Below, in pieces: positions 10,991 to 29,698 of a DNA stretch of 64,000 nucleotides. Made by a program: the position numbers and the translations under genes. Source of the DNA: Diprion similis (taxonomy: Eukaryota; Arthropoda; Insecta; Hymenoptera; Diprionidae); the NCBI RefSeq assembly GCF_021155765.1, contig NC_060117.1, forward strand, positions 399,001-463,000, given 5' to 3'. The notes beneath the pieces were generated by a model. The model did not search any database and was not told where the DNA came from. It was given only the letters and a program-made list of their open reading frames with translations. Numbering within the stretch: the first letter of the stretch is position 1; every line of letters begins with the position of its first letter.

Positions 10991-13900
10991 TTAACTTGCG
11001 TCCGACTCTGATTCTTCATAATCCTCTTCATCATCTTCATCTGCATCATCTTCATCTGCATCATCATCCTCTTCGTCGACATCGTCTTCCTCCTCATTGT
11101 CCTTCAAGTTCTCATCTTCCTCCTCATCTTCGGTACCGCTTTTCAGCTCACCATTTGGTTCACTTTTCTGCTTTTTTGTATCTGGTTCCCTTACTTCTTG
11201 TTCATTGTAGTTCAAACCCAAGTCTTTGCATCTTTTTTCAAAGTATTTCAACAATCTCGTCCCAGCTCTGTAAATGGTACTGTATTTTAAAAAAAAACGT
11301 AGTACAGATCCTCCTTCGAGAATTGATATTGCGTTCGGAAGCCAAAGATAACGATTTTTCTTTCAAGCAATAATAACGACAAGCGAGATAGGGACTTATT
11401 TGGTTGACCAACATTAAAATCAAACAAACAAATTGTAGAGATTGGATGTTGGCTGAAAAACTTGGACAAGGTTTAAAAATCAAACGGGTTCACCGTTGAG
11501 ATTCCAATAATATTGGTAGATGTAGAAAACGTGCAATAGACTATTCGTAATGAATAACATGCAACTAAGCATAAAGGAATTATTGACAGGAGACATAAAT
11601 TTGATCAGGCGTTAACAAATAGTGACATTTGTTAATAATATGAAATAGCCACAGGTAATCATAGGACTTACAAAAATATCAAGCATTTGTTATAGACAGT
11701 ATAACATGAGGATGCATTTGAAGCAATTGTACAAGTATTAACGTGTGCGTCAGTTGTTTTGAATAATTTAGCAACGCGGCACAATACTAATAGTTCGTCC
11801 CGTAGTTTTATCAAAGAAGAGTCGAAGCTATTTGCGTCACTTAACAGTGGTACGTTGTGGGATAAAAAAAACTGTACTATTCAAATACGAATGTACAATT
11901 ATGTAAATAATAATGACCATTCGCATAAATTTTTAGGCAAGGAAATGCTCTAGTTAATAATTGATTTTTGATAATGAATTTAAAATGTAAGTAGGTATTT
12001 AAGAAGGCGCATGTAAACGTTACAAAGTAACTGGCAATAAAAAGACATTTGCGTACAACCCGTTTTGTAAAACATAGAAATTAGTAATAAAATCTCCAAC
12101 CATAAATGAAATTTATTAATGAATTTGAAATGCACGTAGGTATTTAAAAAGACACATATAAACGTTACAAAGTGACTGGCAATGCAAGGCCATTTGCAAA
12201 CAAACCCGTCTTGTAAAACACTGCGATTAGTAATATCCCAAAATCTCTGGCGTCCGAACCCAATGACAAATGTATCATCGGCTCTGATACTCACTTGTAA
12301 ACCGAACTGTGATCTTGGTTGTATTTCTCACAGTTATCAAATACAAGAATACAATCGCTGTAAAATTCTCTAAGCGTTTGATAATCTCCTTTTCCAAGCT
12401 TGTACTTTATGGTCCCAAAATCCATTGGACACGATATGATGTCGTGGTAGTCGGGAACCTCATCTTTTGTAACGGGAGAAAGGAAGGGCCAAGAATCTCT
12501 GTGGTGCGTGATATCCGCCAATAATTCTTGCAAAGTTGCCATACAACCTTTTACAGTGCTGGCATCTTCTTTATTCTCGTCAATCGATGCATCAGCTACA
12601 CGCTTGGCGGATCTCCTTGTTTGCCGTTGAGGTACCGGTTCAAAGTCATCTGAATTTACACTGCTCTCTGTACCAAAGTATGGAGAATGAAAACGACTGG
12701 TTAACATATGTGCAACTTTATAATCTCAGGGGATTTTTCAGCGTTTTTATCTGGTAGTTTAAAGTTAGATTCAAGCAAACACCACATAGCTCAAGCGAAA
12801 ATAATGTAACATTGAAAGAATGTGTTGGGTATCAAAATGAAACGCATGATTATCAACAAAACGGAAATAAGCACGAACTGTTTGTCAATAACGCGAAGAT
12901 AGAAATCACGTAAGGGTAATTTTCTATGTACACCAACCGGCATCGTCCCGGGTAACTTGGAATAATTGTACGGACAGATTTACAAGAATAGTCACAGAAA
13001 TAAAAAAGGTGCTGTGAGGTCTGTAACGTCATAAATGATCAAAATATAATTTTCTTCACTCTGAAAAGTAAATATCATGGGATAAATCGTTAGTTTTATT
13101 ACGACAATAAAAAGAAAAACGAAATGATACTGCAAGTCAATGGTTGGGAACAGCTCGACGTAATCTTCATGCTGTTATCTATTGAACTTGGGGTAGGTGA
13201 TAAATGAATCGCATTCCCAAGCAGTAAAGATAATGTGAAAAAGAACTAAATTATTCGCTGCACGATTATATTTGGGTACGATACAGACCGTCCCAGTCTG
13301 TGGATTCGGTAGTCAGAAGACTCTTGGCGAAGCCGTGGATACGCGAACGAGCAGCAGCTGCACTCACTCTTTCTCTGTCTCTCTCCCTCTCGCGCCCTCT
13401 CGCTGGCAACATACCCAAAGCTGACCGATTGTTTTCACTGTTACGCGTTACTTATTTAGTTTAGAATTAGTGCTATCTGTAAATTTCCTTAAAACTGTTC
13501 GGGATAAAACAGAATCTATCGTCGTGTTCGCGACAACAAAAACTCGCGGATTATTCAAGAATCAATCGTGGCTCGTACTTGGATTCCCTAGCCCCTGGTG
13601 CATAGAGATTCGTATCTGTAGTTTTCTCATAATATTTCTAAGAGGTGCATGATCAACATCGATAATGGTTCACATTTACAGGTGAAAAGAATAATACTAC
13701 TAAAAACACGACGAGGCATACCGTGTATAGAGTTGGTTCTCCTATTCCTCAAACAGAAATGACACAGCCATTTGCCACGAGGTACTCTTTTCAACGGTGG
13801 CTCGGTACATTCCAAATGAAATACTTTCGGACATCCATCACAGCATATCACCCTTCCTCCGTTTCCGCACAATGAGCAAAGGCTCGTCGTCGCGTCTCTA

Positions 13901-16900
13901 ATAACAGAGTCGTGCATAGATCATTTAGGAGAAAAAAATTGAAACGGGTGAAATTAGTGTAGATGGCAGTTAAATTTGGGCTGGTTACTCACGGATCCTC
14001 CGGTAACTCGGCTTCCTCGTCCTCACTTTCGGGAATTCTTTTGGCACGATTACGCCGTGTCTCCTTGGTGAGAACCGCCTCCTCTTCCACCTCGTCTTCA
14101 AATTTCTTTCTCCGCTTCGACTTTTCCTTGGGTTTTGTCTCTCGGGGTTTACATGTCGTGCAGAACCAATCTCCCTCTGGTACCGCCTGAGAAGCAATTT
14201 TGACATATAACCAGCCTGCCGCCGTTTCAACACGAATTTTGCTAACAATTATTTCAAAGTCACACAACGAAGTACTCAGCAAGGAACTATTGACCAATTG
14301 ATAATATATTAATCCAAATAATGCAACGCGACAAAGAAAGACTACGAACATTGAGTTTGGGTTTGAGGCAGTATAAATGGTGCCCTTTGTTGCATCCGTC
14401 GCAGAGTAGCATGTTCTCGGCATCCCTGCGCTTTCTGCAGATACGACATTGCGCATTCAAAGCACTTCTGGCCCATGCAATGCTATTCTCCAAGGTGCTC
14501 AAATGTACAAACAACTGGGACCAACTCGTCGAAGCCATCAGTGATTGTTCCCACCTATCTCTGCCTATGTCCTCGCTAGCTGGTTTCTTGTCCTTATCAT
14601 CTACACCCAATGGTTTTTTAAGATACTTCGGTTCAATCGCGTGCGATATTTGTAAGATAGCGCATGCTAATTGTTTGATTGAGATTTGCTGATTTGGATC
14701 TGGTACAGGTTCGTCTTCGGACGGCGGTCCTAGATATCTTCCCGGATCCCGATAAGTTTTAACACCGCTGCTACTGATTTCAGAATCCGGGGTCCCAGGT
14801 CTGCTCATCCTGTTCTCATTCTTTATTTTATCCAGAACAAGATTCGACGCGGTATCCGCCTCAGTGTCGTTCAATCCATAGACCAACTTGTCGCACTGTT
14901 TATCGTAGCCACACTTATTTATCGCCGTTCTCCACACCTCTCGGCTGATGACTTTCAGGGATCCCAGACATCCGACTTTGATTTTGTCCTCTAGGTCAAG
15001 TATATAGTCCCGTAACGTTAATTCTAGAACCTCTTCAATGTCAGTACCAGGTGGGAAAGCCAGATTAACGTTGTCATACTTATTTTTCCTGTGATTCTTA
15101 TTTGTCGGCTCTTTTATCGGCTCCATATACTGTGAGAGAACAAAAAAAGAAAAGAATAAGAGAATAGCGATGCAGAAATTTACAAAGAATGTTTAGATGT
15201 CGTCACGTTTTTGGTTTTTTAATTGGCAAAAAATGTAGATACTTACCACTTCGGGATTCAACTTGTGTCGGGGACATTCGGAAATGGCTGTCGTTAGGCT
15301 CGTTGCTTCTTGCATCAAAGTCTGTCTGAGTTCACCTTCTCTGATTCCCCTCTTATTCAAGGCATTAATTACGCTATCGATATTTTCTTGCAAGCCGTAA
15401 AAACTCCACTGCGGTCCAGTCGTGGCACAATGAATGGGGCAATTTTTATCTCCCGTACACACGTTCAACTTTTGCCTAATATCATTGAAATCCATCTTTA
15501 CTTCTTTCTTAGGACTAAGATCTTTTCTCGGTGATTTTAATCCGTTTTTATCAGAAAAGGCAACTTTTTTTGGAGACTTCTTCAGCTCCTTAATACTGTT
15601 TTCCTTGTCGCTGGATTCGTCTTTAAACTTCTTCTTCAGATACGCATACATCGCGTCTCCGGACTCGTCTTGAAGCTCCGGTTTGTACGGAGTACCCTCG
15701 GGGAGACAAGCACCCGGCCATCTTTCATCATTCTCCACAAATAAACCTAGAGTTCGAATAAATATAGCGATTTGGATGCGAAAAAGGAATAAGGTATTGA
15801 AAGCGTGTCAGGCGTTACGGACTTTAAAGACAATTTCGTACCTGGTATAGATAGGAACCTCCAGTATCTCCTGTGTGCCCTATCCGAACCTAGATAAAGC
15901 ATCATTTGATCGTCTCGAGATGCCATCTGTAGTTCTTTCAACTTGTTTTCGTATTCCTCCTTCTTTTTTTCGTCCTCGTAATTCCCTCTCGTTAATTTTT
16001 TAGGTTTCTGCTCCTCTTCCTCTACTTTTCCCTCTTTTTCTCTCTCCTTCATTTTCTCCCTCTCTTCCTTTTCTTTCTTTTGCTCAGCTATCAGGAATAA
16101 CTTGAGTTCCTTCTTTGCTTGATGCAGTTTGTCGTATCTTTCATCAATCACGTCGCGAATAGATGCAAACGTAAGCAATTGATTAATCAAACAACTGACA
16201 ACCTTTAGTCGATCGTCCAACTCGAATTCGCAGACATTCATGTGACCCAGAGTTCGAAGTATATGCGCCTCCTTCATTCTCAAGAGCAGTACTGGATCGT
16301 CATGATTTGTATAGCCACCTAAAATTCAGTTTATTCTATCATATAACAAGTTCATTTCGACTGTATTCATTTTATTGGCAATAATTGACCTAGTGATAAA
16401 AAATACGCGTGAATTGAGATGAACGAATAATTGGTTACCCCTTTGGGAATAGCGCCACTTAGATGCTACATCGCTTATCCTGCCGCCAGAACTCAAGAGA
16501 TGCTGTCGCAGAATTTCACTTAATGTGACGTAGTCTAAAGTTAGCTCGGCCAGTTGGCATCCATGGTGAGTTTGACACCAAGATGAAGCTATTGTGGCTA
16601 ATTTGACAGCTTCAGCCATAGATGAAACCCCGTGATCTATATTTTTATCGTCAGTCAGATTAGCAGCGTCCGCATGGATTTCATCTTCTTCCTCGGCTTG
16701 AAATTTGAAAATATTTGCAAGCAAGAGTTGCAAGAGATCACTCCAAGGTCCTGCAACTTCTTTCTCCAACAGAGCTTTCTCCATCAAGTCCAAGTTCACT
16801 CCACCTGGAAAATAACTGCCCACTTCTAACTCTTCGTAGAAATATTGCAGAAATTCCAGTATCATGACAAAGTCGCCAAATTTGTCATTAGGGATGAAAC

Positions 16901-19098
16901 ATTTGACGGGGGTCGGATCCGGAATTTGTCGGAGATCTTCACATTCTAAATCTTCTCTGGGTTTATTCCACTCCTTCATATAAGCTGCAAGCTTTTGTTT
17001 TTCTTCCTTCTTACGACCTCGTTCTTCAAGCCTTGCTTCTTTCAGACGAGCTTTTTCTTCCAGAGCTTTGGCTTTCAGATCTTCTTTAAATTTACCATTC
17101 ATTCTATAAAGACGATTAACTATGGTGAATTTCTAAGGTATCACAAAAGTGAAACTCAGATGATTAGTAACATAATAAGAAAGAAAAATATAGAAAAGAA
17201 GAAATTCATACAACTCCTCAACATTTTAACTTACTTTTGTTTTTTAGATTTCTTGCTGATCATTCCACTGTCGTTAATTTTTTTTAATGGATCTGGCTTA
17301 TCAAAGACCCTGTGTTTTGATATATCTGGAGTTAGAAACTTTGCTATAGACTCCTGCTTGTGCTTAACCGGTTTTTTGAGGCGTGGAGAAAAGTCTGGCA
17401 TGGGTCCAGCAAATATCGTGTCGAATCGAGTCTTATGGATACCATACTTTTGTAAGACACTCTCCTGCAACAAGTAAACCAAAACATGTAGGTGGAACAA
17501 ACGCTGTATGCATGCCATAATGTCCGGATGATGCTGAGTCAATTTTTATACAGGCCCAACTCAAATCTATTCATGGAATGATGAGTCAATAGCTTGTTCC
17601 AATTATCTGATGCCAGATCAAGGTTTTATTCACGAATATCTGTCACGAAGTCATCCCATTAGATCAAACGTCATTACAGATTCTTGATTGAGTTTATAGA
17701 TATTCTTTGAACAAATGTTGAACCTCTCTAATATTAGATAAGTCAACAAGTGGATTGAAATAGTCCACCGAACAAGGCAAATTGAACAGATTACCTTGAC
17801 CATCCATATGCCATTTTCTCCTTGCTCACAAAGTTGTCGCAAAAATATCTTGTTCCTTTCTCTACTGTAGTGTTGTTTGCGTCGTCGCACCTGTGAAGCC
17901 TCAACTATCATTAGCTGACTAACGTCTGTGTCACCTCCGCAATCAAACTGCTCCACTTCGTAACGAAATAATTTTGCCGGAGGTTGATACTGTCTTTCCA
18001 GCATGCTTCTTTGTGTAAATGGATGAAAGAAGAAATCAGCAGATAAGAAGACACCCAGTTAGGTTAGGAACGACAAGCCATTGCCTGAACCGACATTTGA
18101 CAAATACCTGTTATTGTCTTTCGCGTAAGAATTAATCTGTTGCTTGGTAGGCTCGATGACCTGTAGAACGTGACACTCGCACCAGGAGTCTTCGGTAAAA
18201 CTGGCCTCGACCATTTCTCCTACAAAGTATCTGTCTCGTGCGAATTGATAAACATCCTCGACCATTTCATTCAGCGAAGTTCTGTTTGTTTTGCTCGCCA
18301 GATATAAGATCGGAATTCGCAACTGAAATCAAAGCCCAAACGCAAATTAAATCTCAGACACCGTCATCGAGATGCTAGTAAAAACCTAACACCAGGTTAC
18401 ATAATGCAATATAATGCATTATGGGGTAAAGTTAAGATCAATCGTCAGATAAACAATTTCCAATAACTAGGTTATGTTGCAGTCATTTGTAGAACGTGTA
18501 CAGTCATAGATTGGATTCTCTCCGCCCGAGGCACATCTTTCATCGGCATACTGTCATCAAGCTTCTGCGTGGGCACGATAAAGAGAAACACTCGGATTCG
18601 GTGAATTCTTGGGGGTGTAAGAGAAAAGAAAAAGCTCGCAACGTTGACTGAAAAAAGGCAGAATCTTGGCGCTGCAAAGAAGGTCAGCGCTGCCCAAGTA
18701 AAGGTGTGTTATAAAAATGTGTATACAGCATTTGTTATGTATTACCTCCATGGGAAATTCCTTGAGACTCTTTCGCGCATTTTCTTCGCTGAGCAATGCC
18801 TCTTGGTAAGTGAAATTCGGCTTCCCCGTGATACTACAGGACCAAACGAGCGAGTTGCAGAGAATAATCCGCTCACAGAATTCACTGAAAAGCAGGAAAA
18901 GGCGTCGGAGACGTTAGAGAGCAAAACACGGCGAGTAGTACGTTTGGCTGTGGGTGAAAATGATCTCGAGCTGTCAAACACTAACTTGTAATCTTTGAAG
19001 ATCTCGTTGGTCGCCTCGCAGTGAAAAACCTCGTCGTCGTCGCGGAAATCGGAGGAGACGTGCAACTTGTGAAAAAGCTTCTTGCGTAGTAGAGGCAT
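10991..19098 (-). CDS. Acf: ACF1 / BAZ1A, large subunit of ISWI remodelling complexes ACF and CHRAC
   Basis: Partner of the ISWI ATPase in nucleosome spacing. Thirteen exons: 19098-18986, 18884-18746, 18322-18108, 18005-17795, 17464-17235, 17103-16439, 16318-15842, 15746-15247, 15129-14350, 14186-13993, 13897-13722, about 12715/12724-12295, and 11267-10991; about 1465 residues. In order: WAC domain (residues 1-110; LCNSLVWSC), basic coiled coil and DDT domain (about 370-435; FGDFVMILEFLQYF), WHIM region, PHD1 (CRICRKRRDAENMLLC), a second PHD (CSLCGNGGRVICCDGC), bromodomain (RDSWPFLSPV, VPDYHDIIS) and an Asp/Glu-rich tail. The exon 9 donor is GTTCGT, chosen because it restores PKLNAVPEGDWFC. 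The start of the bromodomain exon is uncertain by nine bases. Length and two PHD fingers match Drosophila Acf1. Confidence 0.95.
11973..12247. repeat. Diverged tandem duplication of about 127 bases in the last Acf1 intron
   Basis: Copy 1 (11973-12097) and copy 2 (12119-12247) share blocks such as GTAGGTATTTAA, AAACGTTACAAAGT, ACTGGCAAT and TTGTAAAACA in the same order. About a fifth of positions differ. Copy 2 ends about 48 bases from the splice donor of the bromodomain exon. Confidence 0.8.
13345..13410. repeat. CT-rich simple sequence inside an Acf1 intron
   Basis: A pyrimidine-rich tract of imperfect CTCT repeats lies about 350 bases upstream, in Acf1 sense, of the bromodomain exon region. 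On the minus strand it is GA-rich, resembling GAGA-factor sites. No further function is supported. Confidence 0.5.
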
Positions 19099-19701
19099 GA
19101 CGACGCTGGCGCGAGTTGAGCCAACTTGTTAATTCGTCACGAAACACTCTCACCGCAGAAATCAATCTCAAGTGATCTACGTTCTTGCCGATTATACACG
19201 TCCCGCAGCCCCGCTGCGGCCGCCTGTCGCCCTTATATCTGCACTTGGACGTACAACCCTCTTGCCGGGGACGCTACGCGGCACTCTAACTCTCCTCGGG
19301 GATGGCGATTAAACGATTTTTTAATAAAAATTTACAAGTTCATGACAAAGCGCGATTTAACGGTGTCTTGGAAAGCGCGCACACCTGGCAAGGCTCACCG
19401 GATACCGCGTTTTGCGTCTGCGTCCCTCTTGAAACCGAGTCGACGGGGGGCCATTTGGCGGGAGAGACGCTCGGCTATAATCACGGAGAATACCGTTCCG
19501 CCGTCGCAACAATCGGCAACAATCGACCAGCTCGTACCTCGTCTAGTTAGATATCAAGCCGCACGTGCAGATCACGAATTAACTATACATACGTACAGAC
19601 TAACAGAGGTAGAACTTGGATAGGAGAAGAATGAACGCAAATTCACATTTCATGGATCTGTATTTATAAAAAGATTCAACACGAATACCGATGCCGAAGC
19701 T
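19099..19701. promoter_or_regulatory. Acf1 promoter and leader region, downstream end of POLR3F
   Basis: The GC-richer segment just above the Acf1 start codon, about 19100-19600, is the likely promoter and 5' UTR. It contains GCACGTGC near 19562. Plus-strand ORFs here have no support. Confidence 0.4.
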
Positions 19702-20940
19702 TTACTCCAACCATTCCTTGATGTAATGACATTTCTTTGGCGTTATTTCTCCTATGTCGCAGCAGTTTTTTCTCACCTGAAAGCAAGATACAGTATACGT
19801 CGTAGATACTCAACGATCGTTTGTCGCTTCTCGTTTATTATACAATGTTAAATATACCGGACAAACGCCACAAGGTGTTCTTATTAATCCTGGAGGACTG
19901 AGCAATGGTTCGACAGCTCGATACAAATTGCTTCCATCGCTTGACAGAGTTCTTTCCACCTTGCCGTCGTAGATAAGGGTATTCAAGATCATTTCCAGAT
20001 CCTCAACGGAAAGCTTAACCTGCAATATTATTATTTTATTGATTTAGGCAAATCGCCGTCATCAAGTAAAAGCAAAAGGTCAGTGAAAGGTATCCCGTTT
20101 TCAAACCTTGCTTATCCCCAGGTCGGAAATAAATTTCCAAACTTCTTTTGACGAGGCAAACGCTATATTTCTAGCACCGATTGGGCCATCATTACAGTTT
20201 TTCGTACTGTCTTTTTTCTGCTCCAAAAATCTATAACACTGCTGGTTTAGAATGTCGACAAATTCTGCCTCAAAGTCTTGATCCTGGTACCACGCGCCTC
20301 CGGTCACAGACCTGTCAGGCTCCAAGTTGTACAGCATATATACCTTCTTCTTGCTAGCCGCTACCGACTTTACGGCTTTAATGAATTTCTTAGTTTCCAA
20401 ACTTTTCAAAATTTTATTCAGCTGCGTCGGCATTAGATTGGATTTGAATCTGATATCGCGAATCCATATCCCCTTGTTTCCAGCCTCTTCGATTATATTG
20501 TAAACAACTTTCTCTTCGTTGTCTGCCCCTTTGACCGATTTTGCCTTGCTGGGATCTTTTAAACGGTAGAGAAGAGTTCCACCCTGCTTGAATAAGTCAA
20601 AGTATCCCTGAGCCAATAACTTGTTTATCGCTGCTGCCTTCTGCGTGGGCGCCAGATCTGGAATCTCAGCCGATATGTCTTTATCCGAAATGCCCTTTGG
20701 CTTCGCTTGAGCCAAAGAGATGATCCTGAAATCAAAGTTGGTAATTTTATTACCAATTTCTCAATAAAATATGCAGCTTTGAAAGCCAAAAACACATTTG
20801 CTACTATATCCGGTCTATTTGATAGTTAATTGAATCAACTTTAAAGCATCATACTTCTCTTCGATAAATTCTGGCGATTCACCCACATCGACAATTTTAT
20901 TTATTTCTTGCTCACCAGAGAATTCTCCTCTGACATCCAT
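19702..20940 (-). CDS. Polr3F: RNA polymerase III subunit RPC6 (RPC39, POLR3F)
   Basis: Winged-helix subunit of the Pol III RPC3-RPC6-RPC7 trimer, needed for initiation through TFIIIB. Four exons: 20940-20855, 20725-20107, 20019-19858 and 19776-19702, giving 313 residues against 316 in human. Exon 1 uses the donor GTATGA at codon 29; an earlier donor-like GTGAGC would break the frame. Strongly conserved stretches include GNKGIWIRDIRFKSN, KAVKSVAASKKKVYMLYN and GGAWYQDQDFEAEFV. The C-terminus (PCGVCPV, KNCCDIGE, KKCHYIKEWLE) keeps the cysteines that bind the iron-sulfur cluster known in this family. Head-to-head with YAE1. Confidence 0.96.
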
Positions 20941-21639
20941 TATGTTACAATACTTAATCGTTGCCTCAGAATTTCACGAACGAATAAGAATCAATGCAAT
21001 GAATTGTCAACAACAACATGTGGCTGCGGCGACGCACCATCGTGTCAAATACCTGACGTAGGTCTCTAGCCCACGTGACACACGTCGGGCAGGGTGGGGT
21101 GTACTACAGCCTTTGATCTGGTAAAATACGTAAGTCGGATGGACTATTTGTTGATGATGATAAATTTGTTACATTTACAGGAATTGGGGACAGATAAATC
21201 CCAAGCCTCGGTACACTTGACAACCGGTCCACCTTAGAAACTCCATGCTACCCCTGTTGTCATTTTCGTTCAATTAATAAATTGATAACTAATTTTAAAT
21301 GATATTTGGCGAAATGCATGTTGCATGCTTGAGCTTGATCAGGCGTTCTTGGTGTATATTATATTGCGTCTAATCAGGCTCGTTTATTAGACATTTTTTC
21401 GCATATAATTAGGCGCAATGTCGTACCAACAGTTGTATTTGATTAATAATTCAACACTTTGCTCTTATCTTTATGGATAACAAAGAGGAACTACACTACA
21501 ATTACTACTTTACTCTCGCTTACACAGCGTAGAAATTTTTTTATCCTTCATATATTACCGAATGAGTAATCATACAAATTATAAGCCAGATTCAGGGACT
21601 TGTATGACACTGACAAGTGATTGAAAACATAACCCTAAA
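20941..21639. promoter_or_regulatory. Divergent spacer POLR3F / YAE1 with an E-box
   Basis: About 700 bases separate the two start codons. CACGTG at 21072-21077, followed by a second ACACGT half, lies about 130 bases from the POLR3F start. The YAE1 start is about 560 bases away, with AT-rich sequence between. No ORF is supported. Confidence 0.4.
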
Positions 21640-22170
21640 ATGGATGACTGCGAGGAAATTGAGCATCCATTAGAGCTTTCCGAAAGAAATTGGAGTCGAG
21701 TTATAAGTAAAGCGGTTAAGGTAAGAATTCTTCGGCAGCCTAATCACGAGAATTTCATTCAACATTACTTGATCACAGTCCATCAACTTTCTCAGGCCGG
21801 GTATAGGGAAGGAGTTGAAGAAGGAAAGCAGTCAGTTTTCCAAGAAGGTTTTGACATCGGTTACAAAGATGCTTTCGAAACTGCCTTCGTATTAGGAAAA
21901 TTTAAGGGCCTGGCAACAACTATGAGTGGCAACTTTCAAACTCCGCCAGCTACAGATGATGTACTTGAAAAAACAAGGCGAGGGGCTTGCTGCATCTGCA
22001 AGGAAAGTACGAAGAGCAAAGCGGAGACAGTTGATTTAGTTGAAACGCCGCTGCAGGATATAAGAGATGAGCAGAAGAGATATTCTACAAGGATACTAGA
22101 GATGCTACGGCACCAATTTGACGAATCTACAAGCAAACACGGAACGTGCATCAATAACGCAGTTTTGTAG
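21640..22170 (+). CDS. YAE1 homolog, adaptor for iron-sulfur loading of ABCE1
   Basis: Yae1 works with Lto1 to recruit the cytosolic iron-sulfur targeting complex to ABCE1 (Rli1), the ribosome-recycling ATPase. The family signature, a series of Gly-x3 repeats, is seen in GYREGVEEGKQ, FQEGFDIGYKDAF and GKFKG. Two exons, 21640-21720 and 21796-22170, give 151 residues. The 75-base intron (GTAAGA...CTTTCTCAG) is in frame and has no stop, so the unspliced reading gives 176 residues. Splicing restores the family spacing between the helix SRVISKAVK and AGYREG. The C-terminal half is poorly conserved and carries a CCIC cluster. Confidence 0.85.
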   Translation: MDDCEEIEHPLELSERNWSRVISKAVKVRILRQPNHENFIQHYLITVHQLSQAGYREGVEEGKQSVFQEGFDIGYKDAFETAFVLGKFKGLATTMSGNFQTPPATDDVLEKTRRGACCICKESTKSKAETVDLVETPLQDIRDEQKRYSTRILEMLRHQFDESTSKHGTCINNAVL

Positions 22171-22307
22171 CATTTTATTGAGTAGCTGTAAAGTTAAGCC
22201 AATTACTTGATAGTTTGCAAATGTTGGCTGAGTTAAAGAAAATTTATTTATTCGAATTTCGTATTATTACGACTGATAAAAAATACATGTGAACGCGAAA
22301 AATTAAA

Positions 22308-28725
<6,418 letters not shown>

Positions 28726-29698
28726 ATTAGGAATTTATACCTAAGGAAGATTAGGCATCAAATTATTTTGTATTAAACAAATTATAATTTAATAATCATT
28801 TAAATGGTTTGTAAGTATAGCAATTGATAGACTTTATAAATGATATTAACGGAATTCTTTCTGGAGGGAGTTTGAAATTTCGTGCTTTATTCTTGGTTCA
28901 TTCGACAATATAATTTGTAAAGGAAACATGTGAATCCTGAATATAGATAACACTAAACATGTCGCATATAATGTAATCATTTATCCTTAAGCATTCCAAA
29001 GCAGGATCGACACTACCTTCTATGTTTTATTAAATCAAAATACCAATATTACAGGGTTTCACGAACTTCATCATTCTGACCTAGGAATAATAAATGACAT
29101 ACCCGAGATTGTTATAATTACTGTATGTATGTACATTCATTATATAGTTATGAATAATTGATTGATAATAATTATCTACCTGAAATTTCCCCTCAACTTA
29201 TCGACCATAAAAATTGAGCCCTGAAATTATTTATTATTTAAGTACTTGCTATACACATTTTATCTACATGATGGGCCAGAACGAAACATTTATATACCTA
29301 TGTGCCTGTATATGTATCAGATTATCGCATTTTTTAATTAAAATTCATTCTGTCCAAACGAAATAACATTCTGATATTTGCTTTCGGCCCATGTAATTCC
29401 ATCTTATTTGAAGTCACGCACATATTCACCAACCACACGTTACTACGGTGTATTTTATTACCGTTCAATATATTCTACACAGTCTGAACAAACAGAAAAA
29501 AAATAGTAGCTAGCTGTAACTAAATTCTAGACCTCAGGCGTATTTTTAGTTAGAACATTGTTATGCAACTGCATTTTGCCAATTTGCAAGGCAAGCAATT
29601 CAATTTAATCGTTTGTTCAATCTTATAAATAAACAGAATAATGACTATATTCAGATATTAATATAAAATACTCTGTGCTTGATTAGTAGGTTCAATTT
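28726..29698. other. Convergent spacer SEC23 / CHP1
   Basis: AT-rich 3' flanks of two convergent genes. No ORF or RNA gene is seen. Confidence 0.4.

Noticed and set aside
16995-17477. 160-codon plus-strand ORF opposite Acf1
   Set aside because: It is the antisense of Lys/Glu-rich Acf1 exons 5-6; Phe/Leu/Ser-rich antisense frames are expected there.
21721-21778. A shorter YAE1 intron ending at TTGATCACAG
   Set aside because: It would remove 58 bases and break the frame; the acceptor at 21795 keeps frame and fits the family alignment.
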